From NCBI GenBank assembly GCA_037478855.1, contig JBBFLY010000010.1, positions 1 to 56,880 of the forward strand: a DNA stretch of 56,880 bases, read 5' to 3'. How positions within the stretch are numbered: the stretch's first letter is position 1; each line of letters begins with the position of its first letter. Position numbers and translations under genes: made by a program. Source of the stretch: Rhabdothermincola sp037478855 (GTDB lineage Bacteria; Actinomycetota; Acidimicrobiia; Acidimicrobiales; Acidimicrobilacustridaceae). Under the pieces are notes generated by a model that searched no databases, was not told the origin of the DNA, and was given only the letters and a program-made list of their open reading frames with translations. Below are positions 16,775 to 25,873 of this stretch, in pieces.

Positions 16775-17138
16775 TGATGATCTCCATCGGGAGCAGGCTC
16801 CCGGTGTCGGGTATCGCCCACCGCCGCGTCGCGGACGTCTGGGCGAAGGGGAATGACACACCAGTAAGCACCGCCATTACCCGAAATGTTCCGCTTCGCG
16901 CTCGTGACTTCGGTCACCGGAGGCTCCGGCTGCCGTGCGCCGGTGCACCTGGTCGCGCTGGTCTTTCAGACCGCGGCCCTGGAGTGGGTCGGTCCATCGG
17001 TCAAGTGTCGCTCCCGCACCGGCCGAGGTCGACCGATTTTGCTGCTCAACGGCGCTCACCACCGTTGGCTTCCACCACCGCTTGCTCCACTCCGCCACCG
17101 CAACGGGCCCGGCGTGGAGTCGGCCCTACACTGCGTCC
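16775..17138. other. 364-bp divergent intergenic region between the sigma factor and nadD
   Basis: The nadD side ends with TACACT (17127-17132), 6 bp before the GTG. Near the sigma gene there is a 5-bp stem closed by a TTCG tetraloop (16904-16917). A 73-codon open frame on the minus strand (17098-16877) has no recognisable product and runs through the presumed sigma promoter; I do not call it a gene. No tRNA or known RNA fold was recognised. Confidence 0.45.
16904..16917. repeat. Short inverted repeat with TTCG loop upstream of the sigma gene
   Basis: GTGAC-TTCG-GTCAC is a perfect 5-bp stem closed by C(TTCG)G, a very stable tetraloop if transcribed from the plus strand. It lies 130 bp upstream of the sigma factor start. 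It may equally be a small operator. Confidence 0.3.
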
Positions 17139-17738
17139 GTGACGACCACGGGCCAGCGGCTGGGGGTGCTCGGTGGGACGTTCGACCCGCCCCACGCCGG
17201 ACACCTCGTCGCCGCGGTGAACGTGCGTCACGAGCTCGATCTCGACCGGGTGCTGCTCGTGGTGGCGAACGACCCGTGGCAGAAGTCGGCCCACCGGCCC
17301 GTGACCCCCGCAGCAGACCGACTGGCGATGGTCGAGGCGCTGGTTCGTGACATCGACGGCTTGGAGGCGAGCTCGATCGAGATCGACCGGGGTGGAGCCT
17401 CCTACATGGTCGACACCCTGGCTGAGCTGGCGGCCTCGGATCCCGCCGGGCGACGCTTCCTCATCGTGGGCTCGGACGCCGCGGCCGGCCTCACCACCTG
17501 GAACCGGTTCCACGAGCTGCCGACCCTGGCCACCCTCGTGCTCGTGGACCGACCGGGAATCGGGACCACCATGCCCCCCGAGGGGTGGGAGTTCGAGCGG
17601 GTGGCGATCCCGAGGCTCGACATCTCGAGCACGGATCTGCGCGAGCGCGCCGCGGACGGTCGTCCTCTCGAAGGCCTCGTCCCGGCCCCGGTCATTTCCG
17701 TGATCAGGGAGCGCCGCCTCTATCGTGGAGCGCCATGA
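17139..17738 (+). CDS. nadD: Nicotinate-nucleotide adenylyltransferase
   Basis: This 199-residue enzyme transfers AMP from ATP to nicotinate mononucleotide in NAD synthesis. The nucleotidyltransferase motif GGTFDPPHAGHL (about residues 11-22) and the C-terminal ISSTDLRER motif are intact. GTG at 17139 is set by TACACT only 6 bp upstream and by the family N-terminus; upstream extension has no similarity. The gene opens the conserved nadD-LCP-rsfS cluster and overlaps the next gene by 14 bp. It is normally preceded by proA, which here lies about 11 kb away. Confidence 0.95.
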   Translation: MTTTGQRLGVLGGTFDPPHAGHLVAAVNVRHELDLDRVLLVVANDPWQKSAHRPVTPAADRLAMVEALVRDIDGLEASSIEIDRGGASYMVDTLAELAASDPAGRRFLIVGSDAAAGLTTWNRFHELPTLATLVLVDRPGIGTTMPPEGWEFERVAIPRLDISSTDLRERAADGRPLEGLVPAPVISVIRERRLYRGAP

Positions 17739-19116
17739 CCGTGTCGTCACCCAGCGCCGGTTCACCCCGGGGGCGTGGTCGTTGACGGCACCCACGGAGC
17801 ACGCCGATCGCCCGGCGGTCAGTTCCAGCCCTGACTCCCCGGCAGCGCCGAACCGCTCTGGGGACCGCTCCGACGATGGCTCTCGTCGGGGGGTCCCATC
17901 GCGGACGGGTGCCACCAGCCTGTGGTGGCGCTACGGCTTCCCGGGCGTGCTCGCGGCCTGCATCCTCGCGATCCCAGTCCTCGTGTGGACCGGCGGGCGG
18001 ATCGTGCTCGACAGCAGGGAAGGGCGCCAGATCATGGCCGTCACCGATCCCGCCGCTCCTGGCTGGGAGGCGACCGTCGATCCCACGCCCCTCATGGCGG
18101 TCGCCGTCGAAGGTGACCGGGGCGCCCTTGATCACGTCGCGGTGTTCACCCTCACCGGCGAGGGAAGCGGCGGGGTGATCGTGATCCCGCCGACAACCCT
18201 GATGCCGGTGCCCGGAGCTCCCACCATGCCGCTCGACGCCGTGTACCAGCTGCGGGGCGCGCAGGAGGTCCGCGCCGGTGTGGAGGCGATCCTCTCCGTC
18301 GGCATCCCCGAGATCCGGGTGGTGCGACCCGCGGAGTGGGCTGATCTCACCGCGCCGGTCTCGCCGCTCGCCATCACGAACACCGACCCGGTGACGGGCC
18401 CGGCAGGGGAGGTGATCTTCCCCCGGGGGGCGATCGACGTGCCGGCCTCGCGGGTGTGGACCTACATCGGCACCCGCAGCCCCGGGGAGAACGAGCTGTC
18501 CCGCATGGTGAGGGTCGGAGCGTTCTGGCGTGGGTGGGTCCAGGCGATCGGCAGGGCACCCGATCTCGGGGCGGCCGTCCCCGGTGAGGTCGACTCGGGT
18601 CTCGGTCGGTTCCTGCGCAGCCTGGCCGGGCGGCAGGTGGTCGTGTCCACGCTGCCGGTGGTGCGCTTCCTGATGCCGGACGGCAGCGGCGAGGTCTTCG
18701 ACGCCATCCGCGAGGAGGTCCCCGCGTTCGTCCAGCAGCTCGTGCCGTTCCCCGCCGGCCCGGAGGGACAACGGTTGCGGCTCCGGGTGCTCGACGGAAC
18801 CGGTCGCCTGGGGCACGGGCTCGAGGCCGCGAGGTCACTCACCGCAGGGGGCGGCCAGATCGACAAGGTCGGAAATGCCGAGGCGTTCGACGTCGAGACC
18901 ACCACGCTGACCTACTACGACGACGCGCTGCGCGGCAGGGTCGAGGCGCTTCGTGACGCGCTCGGTGTGGGGGAGCTCGTCAAGAGCGACGCGCTGAACG
19001 TCGCGGTCGATGTGACCGTGGTGCTCGGCGCGGACTACGCGGCCGCCCGCACCGGCGACCGTGCAGCCGCCAGCGATGGCTCGGTTGCCGCGTCGAGTGG
19101 AGCCGGCGGTGGCTGA
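17725..19116 (+). CDS. LCP-like membrane protein with LytR C-terminal domain, probably inactive catalytically
   Basis: This 463-residue protein has a Pro/Ser-rich cytoplasmic N-terminus, one membrane helix at about residues 70-92, and an extracytoplasmic part that resembles LytR-CpsA-Psr proteins. The C-terminal domain (LRVLDGTGRLGHG to VTVVLGAD, about 350-440) matches LytR_C. LCP enzymes attach glycopolymers to peptidoglycan using Arg and Asp residues in RSDTM and IPRDT motifs. Here those positions read as ALDHVAVF and IPPTT, so the key arginines are lost. The gene sits between nadD and rsfS, where an LCP-type gene is common in actinobacteria. GTG at 17725 overlaps nadD by 14 bp; a start slightly downstream is possible. 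Confidence 0.75.
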   Translation: MERHDRVVTQRRFTPGAWSLTAPTEHADRPAVSSSPDSPAAPNRSGDRSDDGSRRGVPSRTGATSLWWRYGFPGVLAACILAIPVLVWTGGRIVLDSREGRQIMAVTDPAAPGWEATVDPTPLMAVAVEGDRGALDHVAVFTLTGEGSGGVIVIPPTTLMPVPGAPTMPLDAVYQLRGAQEVRAGVEAILSVGIPEIRVVRPAEWADLTAPVSPLAITNTDPVTGPAGEVIFPRGAIDVPASRVWTYIGTRSPGENELSRMVRVGAFWRGWVQAIGRAPDLGAAVPGEVDSGLGRFLRSLAGRQVVVSTLPVVRFLMPDGSGEVFDAIREEVPAFVQQLVPFPAGPEGQRLRLRVLDGTGRLGHGLEAARSLTAGGGQIDKVGNAEAFDVETTTLTYYDDALRGRVEALRDALGVGELVKSDALNVAVDVTVVLGADYAAARTGDRAAASDGSVAASSGAGGG

Positions 19117-19537
19117 CGTGTCGCGTCGGGTGCGGGAGGCGCCCGTGGAGGTCATCGAGCACTGGGTGAGGACCGCTGCCCGGGCGGCCTCGTCGAAGAC
19201 CGACGACGAGACCGTGGTGCTCGAGGTCGGGGAGGTCCTCTCGATCACCACTTGGTTCGTCATCACCAGCGGCCGCAACCCCCGGCAGGTCAAGGCACTG
19301 GTGGAGGAGATCGAGGAACAGGTCGACCTGGCGGGCGGGCCGAAGCCCATCAGCATCGAGGGTCTCGACGCCCTCGAGTGGGTGCTCATGGACTACGGCG
19401 ACTTCGTCGTGCACGTCTTTGTCGAGTCAGCCCGACGCTTCTACGAGCTCGAACGACTCTGGAGCGACGTCCCGAGGCTCGACTGGCAGGGGCCGACCGC
19501 CACGGTCAGCGTACCGCAGGCGCCGTCGGGCGGCTGA
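19109..19537 (+). CDS. rsfS: Ribosome silencing factor
   Basis: This 142-residue RsfS/Iojap protein binds ribosomal protein L14 and blocks joining of the subunits when nutrients are low. The conserved core is visible: VLEVGEVLSITTWFVITSG, then EWVLMDYGDFVVHVF and the ending FYELERLWSD. GTG at 19109 overlaps the LCP-like gene by 8 bp, giving the usual coupled arrangement; GTG at 19118 is an alternative. The tail after the RsfS domain (about 20 residues) is not conserved. Confidence 0.94.
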   Translation: MADVSRRVREAPVEVIEHWVRTAARAASSKTDDETVVLEVGEVLSITTWFVITSGRNPRQVKALVEEIEEQVDLAGGPKPISIEGLDALEWVLMDYGDFVVHVFVESARRFYELERLWSDVPRLDWQGPTATVSVPQAPSGG

Positions 19538-19588
19538 CTGCTCCCCCGATCTGCCGTCATCCCGCAGGTTCAACGACCCCGGGCCGGG

Positions 19589-19661
19589 TGGAGCTAGCGA
19601 GAATCGAACTCGCGACCTCTTCCATGCCATGGAAGCGCTCTACCAACTGAGCTATAGCCCC
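19589..19661 (-). tRNA. tRNA-Ala (anticodon GGC)
   Basis: The minus strand folds as a complete cloverleaf. The acceptor stem is GGGGCTA pairing with TAGCTCC and contains the G3-U70 pair that identifies alanine tRNAs. The D-arm has the usual AGCTCAGTTGGTAGAGC, the anticodon loop ATGGCAT has GGC at positions 34-36, and the T-loop is TTCGATT. It reads GCC codons, which are abundant here. The 3' CCA is not encoded. It lies between rsfS and leuS on the opposite strand to both. Confidence 0.95.
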
Positions 19662-19802
19662 GTGTGGAGGGGCAACGATACCAGCCGCTTCGCGGCGTTC
19701 GAAATCGTCATGGCCCGCCGGGCTGGTTGGCGTTTCGGAACCCATCGGAGTCGAGCTCGACCCTGTTTCGGGCGGTGTGCGGGCCGTCGGTACGATCGGC
19801 CC

Positions 19803-22310
<2,508 letters not shown>

Positions 22311-22325
22311 GCCGTCTCGTGCTGC

Positions 22326-22358
22326 GACCCGGGTAACGACACCTCGAGGTGCCGGGTC
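22326..22358. repeat. Nested palindrome between leuS and the acyl-AMP ligase gene
   Basis: Outer arms GACCCGG (22326-22332) and CCGGGTC (22352-22358) enclose a perfect 12-bp palindrome, CACCTCGAGGTG (22340-22351). The element begins 16 bp after the leuS stop and ends 8 bp before the ATG of the acyl-AMP ligase. It has no T-run, so it is not a classical terminator. It may be an operator or an RNA structure that controls initiation of the downstream gene. Confidence 0.45.
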
Positions 22359-22366
22359 CAAGCAAC

Positions 22367-24019
22367 ATGCTGAGCCTTCTCTCGCGCCTCGAGCGCGCCG
22401 CTGACTCCGACGGGACCGTTACCTTCGTCTCCGGTGACACGTCGATCACGATCCCCTGGGCCCAACTCCACGACGAGGCCCGAGCCACCGCAGCGGCGTT
22501 GCAGCAGCGGGGCATCGGCCCCGGCCACCACGTCGCCATCCTCGCCCCGACCTCCCGGGCGCTGGTCACCGCAATCCAGGCCACCTGGCTCGCCGGCGCC
22601 ACCGTCGTGGTGCTGCCTCTGCCGATGCGCCTGGCTTCCATCGAGGAGTTCGTGACCCAGACCCGGCAGCGGGTCCGTCGAGCGGACACCGACCTGCTCC
22701 TGATCGATGCCGACCTGGCGCCTTACCTCGACAGTCAACCCGGCGATCCGCCTTCGCTCGGGCTGACGGAGCTGATCGACGAGGGAGCCCGCCTGGGGGC
22801 GGAAGCGCACCATCGGCCGGCGGACGATCTCGACGCCCTCGCGATCCTGCAGTTCACGAGCGGCTCCACGTCGGAGCCGAAGGGGGTGATGCTGCCCCAG
22901 CGGGTGCTCGGTGCCAACCTCGACGCCTGCATCGAAGCCGGACAGCTGCAGGACGACGACGTGTTCGTCTCGTGGCTTCCCCTGTACCACGACATGGGCC
23001 TGGTGGGGATGCTGTCCATCCCCATGACCACAGGCCGCAGCCTGGTCCTCGGTGCACCCCAGGACTTCCTTGGTGCGCCGGCCCGTTGGATGCGGTGGAT
23101 CTCCGACCACCGGGGCACCGTCACCGCGGGACCGAACTTCTCGTGGGTGCTCGCCACCCGAGCGCTGCGCCGGGCAGAAGGTCTCGACCTGTCGTCGCTG
23201 CGCATCGCACTCAACGGTGCCGAGCCGGTCGATCCCCGCACCGTCGAGGCGTTCGTGGAGGCGGGGGCCCCGTTCGGGCTGCGTCCCGGTGCGATCTTCC
23301 CGGCGTTCGGGATGGCGGAGCTGGCGATCGGGGGCACGTTCCCCGAGCCGATGCGTGGGCTGCGCACCGACGCCGTCGACCGGCGGGTCCTCGAGTCGGA
23401 GCGCTACGCCGCGCCGGCGGAGCCCGGAGCCGAGGGCACCCGGGAGTTCGCGCGCCTCGGGCGGCCCCTGCCCGGGCTCGAGATCCGCATCGTCGACCCC
23501 GACAGCGGGCGGCCGCTCGTCGAGCGGGAGGTCGGAGAGCTGGAGATCCGTGGCACGTCGGTGACCCCCGGCTACTACCGGAACCCGGAGGCCACTGCCG
23601 CGCTGTTCCGCGACGGCTGGCTGCGCACCGGGGACCTTGGCTACCTGGTCGACGGGGAGCTGGTCCTGTGCGGACGCATCAAGGACGTCATCATCATCGG
23701 CGGGCGCAACATCTTCCCCGAGGACATCGAGCGCGCCGTGGCGGAGATCGACGGGGTCCGTGCCGGCAACGTGATCGCGTTTGGGGTGGAGGGCGCGAAG
23801 GGCAAGGAGCAGATGGTGGTGGTCGCCGAGACCCGGTCCGATGACCCACAGGGGCTGCGCCGCCAGGTGCACCACCGGGTGATCGAGGTGACGGGTGCTC
23901 CGCCCCACGACGTCGTGCTCGTGGTCCCGGGAACCCTTCCCAAGACGTCTTCGGGGAAGCTGCAGCGCAGTCTCTGTCGGGCGAAGTACCTGGGCCAGGA
24001 GCTGCAGCCGGTCGCGTGA
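22367..24019 (+). CDS. Fatty acyl-AMP ligase (FAAL-like adenylating enzyme)
   Basis: This 550-residue ANL-superfamily enzyme has the P-loop-like FTSGSTSEPKGVM, SWLPLYHDMGLVG, LNGAEPVDP, GWLRTGDLGY and the lysine-bearing KTSSGKLQR at the end. SWLPLYHDMGL and NGAEPV are hallmarks of fatty acyl-AMP ligases, which activate fatty acids as acyl-adenylates and pass them to an acyl carrier protein or PKS rather than to CoA (family knowledge). No PKS, NRPS or carrier protein is adjacent, so the acceptor is unknown. ATG at 22367 is preferred over GTG at 22349, which lies inside the palindrome. A role in envelope lipid synthesis is plausible. Confidence 0.85.
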   Translation: MLSLLSRLERAADSDGTVTFVSGDTSITIPWAQLHDEARATAAALQQRGIGPGHHVAILAPTSRALVTAIQATWLAGATVVVLPLPMRLASIEEFVTQTRQRVRRADTDLLLIDADLAPYLDSQPGDPPSLGLTELIDEGARLGAEAHHRPADDLDALAILQFTSGSTSEPKGVMLPQRVLGANLDACIEAGQLQDDDVFVSWLPLYHDMGLVGMLSIPMTTGRSLVLGAPQDFLGAPARWMRWISDHRGTVTAGPNFSWVLATRALRRAEGLDLSSLRIALNGAEPVDPRTVEAFVEAGAPFGLRPGAIFPAFGMAELAIGGTFPEPMRGLRTDAVDRRVLESERYAAPAEPGAEGTREFARLGRPLPGLEIRIVDPDSGRPLVEREVGELEIRGTSVTPGYYRNPEATAALFRDGWLRTGDLGYLVDGELVLCGRIKDVIIIGGRNIFPEDIERAVAEIDGVRAGNVIAFGVEGAKGKEQMVVVAETRSDDPQGLRRQVHHRVIEVTGAPPHDVVLVVPGTLPKTSSGKLQRSLCRAKYLGQELQPVA

Positions 24020-24062
24020 GCCGCCCGGCTCCGCCGAGCTCGGGCGGTACGCTCGGCGGGCC

Positions 24063-24719
24063 ATGCGCTACCACACGGTGCTGTTCGATCTCGACGGCAC
24101 GCTCACCGATCCACGCGAGGGCCTGCTGAAGGGGTTCGAGCACGCGCTGGGCACGATCGGCATGACGGTCGACGACCGCGATTCGCTCGAGGTGCTCATC
24201 GGCCCGCCGGTGCACGAAGGCTTCGCCCGGTACCTCGGGCTCACCGAGCCGTCGCTCTCCGTGGCGACCGCCGCCTACCGGCAGTACGTGCTGGAGCGCG
24301 GCGCCTATGAGAACCGGGTGATCGACGGCGTCCCCGAGCTGCTCGCTGAGCTGTCCGAGGCTGGCCTGTCGCTCGCGGTAGCGACCGCCAAGCCCACAGC
24401 GACGGCGATGGTGGTGCTCGACCACTTCGAGCTCACACCGTGGTTCGCGGTCGTGGCCGGCGCCGACTACGAGGGGACCCGGCACACCAAGCGGGACGTC
24501 ATCGAGCACGCGCTGGCGGAGCTGGGCCTCAGGTCGGGGGCGGGCGTGGTGATGGTCGGCGACCGTGACCACGATGTGATCGGGGCGCGACACGTGGGTG
24601 TCGACTCGATCGGGGTGCTGTGGGGCTACGGCCCGCGGGGCGAGCTCGAGGAGGCGGGCGCCGACCACCTCGTCGGCACGGTGGACAAGCTGCGCGAGCT
24701 GCTGCTCAGCCCGCCTTGA
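24063..24719 (+). CDS. HAD-superfamily phosphatase, phosphoglycolate phosphatase-like
   Basis: This 218-residue hydrolase has all HAD motifs: nucleophile Asp9 in FDLDGTLTD, the AVATAKP threonine motif, the HTKRDVI lysine region and the final acidic VGDRDHDVIGA. It has an alpha-helical cap of the Gph/PpaX type. Such enzymes dephosphorylate small phosphometabolites such as phosphoglycolate; the real substrate is not deducible. TACGCT lies 9 bp before the ATG at 24063. The 3' end overlaps the convergent LLM oxidoreductase gene by 14 bp. Confidence 0.88.
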   Translation: MRYHTVLFDLDGTLTDPREGLLKGFEHALGTIGMTVDDRDSLEVLIGPPVHEGFARYLGLTEPSLSVATAAYRQYVLERGAYENRVIDGVPELLAELSEAGLSLAVATAKPTATAMVVLDHFELTPWFAVVAGADYEGTRHTKRDVIEHALAELGLRSGAGVVMVGDRDHDVIGARHVGVDSIGVLWGYGPRGELEEAGADHLVGTVDKLRELLLSPP

Positions 24720-25722
24720 GCGCGGCGATCACGGGCAGCCAGGTGTCGGGCGCGGTCTTGTAGGGCGCGTAGAAGCTGATCCGGTCGACGACGCCGCCGA
24801 AGCGGGCGAGCAGACCCGCGGCGACACCCGCGGGTTCGGCGACCACGGCGAAAGCGTTGAGCACCTCATCGTCGATGAGCTCGCCCATCTCGGCCCACCT
24901 GCCCTGCTTGGACAGGGCGTTGAGCTCTGGCTGCAGATCCCCCCAGCCGTGCAGCTCGAGCACCGGTCGGTACGCCGGGGTCGACCCGTAGAACGCGATC
25001 TGCTGGCGAACCCCCCTGGCAGAGGCGGCCATCTCCTCCTCGTTCGCGCCCGTCACCACGAACGCGGGCAACGACAGCTCGAGATCGGCTCGGCTGCGTC
25101 CGCTCCTGGCCAGCCCCCGATCGAGCGCGGGGAGCGTCACCTCCTTCAGGTACCGCTCGGTCGTGAAGCCGTGGCAGAGCATGCCGTCACAGGTCTCGCC
25201 GACGACCTCGGTCATCTTCTCTCCCACCGCGGCGAGGAACACCTTGGGCGGACCGTAGGGGTTCGGACCGGGGTTGAAGAACGGCGTCATCAGGGTGTGG
25301 GTGTAGAACTCGCCACGGAAGTCGAGCTTGTCGTCCGTCTCCCAGCTCTCCCAGATGGCCCGCATGGCGAGGATGAACTCACGCATGCGGGCCGCAGGGC
25401 TCGACCAAGGCATGGAGAAGCGCTTCGTGATGTGCGGCTTGATCTGCGAGCCGAGGCCGAGCAGGAAGCGACCCTTCGAGTAGACCTGCAGGTCGTAGCC
25501 GATGTTGGCGGTGATCATCGGGTTGCGCGCGAAGGCCACGGCGATGCCCGTGCCGAGCTCGAGGCGGGTCGTGTGCTCGGCCGCCAGCAGCAGTGGGAAG
25601 AACGGGTCATGGCTGGTCTCGGCCGACCACAGGCCGTCGTAGCCGGCCGCCTCGGCGTCCTTCGCTTGCCCGACGACCTCGTCGAGGTCGAGTGCGATCC
25701 CGAGTCCCCCGTCGACCTTCAT
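24706..25722 (-). CDS. LLM-class F420-dependent oxidoreductase
   Basis: This 338-residue protein has the luciferase-like TIM barrel fold: GYDGLWSAETSHDPF, the LELGTGIAVAFARNP strand with its active-site loop, RFLLGLGSQIKPH and the KVFLAAVGEKM segment. It resembles actinobacterial F420-dependent enzymes (TIGR03617-like), which transfer hydride with the deazaflavin F420. Flavin-dependent relatives cannot be excluded. The substrate is unknown. TAGCGT ends 8 bp before the ATG (minus strand), in line with a leaderless promoter. It is divergent from the Liv-type transporter operon by 151 bp, so shared control is possible. Confidence 0.88.
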   Translation of the reverse strand: MKVDGGLGIALDLDEVVGQAKDAEAAGYDGLWSAETSHDPFFPLLLAAEHTTRLELGTGIAVAFARNPMITANIGYDLQVYSKGRFLLGLGSQIKPHITKRFSMPWSSPAARMREFILAMRAIWESWETDDKLDFRGEFYTHTLMTPFFNPGPNPYGPPKVFLAAVGEKMTEVVGETCDGMLCHGFTTERYLKEVTLPALDRGLARSGRSRADLELSLPAFVVTGANEEEMAASARGVRQQIAFYGSTPAYRPVLELHGWGDLQPELNALSKQGRWAEMGELIDDEVLNAFAVVAEPAGVAAGLLARFGGVVDRISFYAPYKTAPDTWLPVIAALKAG

Positions 25723-25819
25723 GGGGTCGCACGCTACTGCGCGATGGCGGCGAAGCTCACCTCGCGCGTCAGTGGTGTACCCCCGCGGTCAGAGCAGCCG
25801 TACTAGCCTGACCACTCGA

Positions 25820-25836
25820 TTGCACTCGCCGTGCAA
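25820..25836. promoter_or_regulatory. Inverted repeat in the leader of the Liv-type operon
   Basis: TTGCAC-TCGCC-GTGCAA is a perfect inverted repeat with 6-bp arms, 37 bp upstream of the ATG of the permease fusion. It lies 10 bp downstream of the TA-rich TACTAGCCT (25801-25809), which offers -10-like hexamers. It could be an operator or a leader hairpin. No good -35 box is evident. Confidence 0.4.
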
Positions 25837-25873
25837 GAAAGGCGGCGCGGGCAGATCGGGGGGCCGAAGGGGG

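Noticed and set aside
16877..17098. 73-codon open frame on the minus strand upstream of the sigma factor
   Set aside because: No similarity to a known family, arginine-rich composition typical of antisense frames in GC-rich DNA, and no ribosome binding site.
19557..19802. Upstream extension of leuS through the tRNA gene
   Set aside because: The extension has no synthetase similarity and crosses a well-formed tRNA-Ala on the other strand; ATG at 19803 fits the family.
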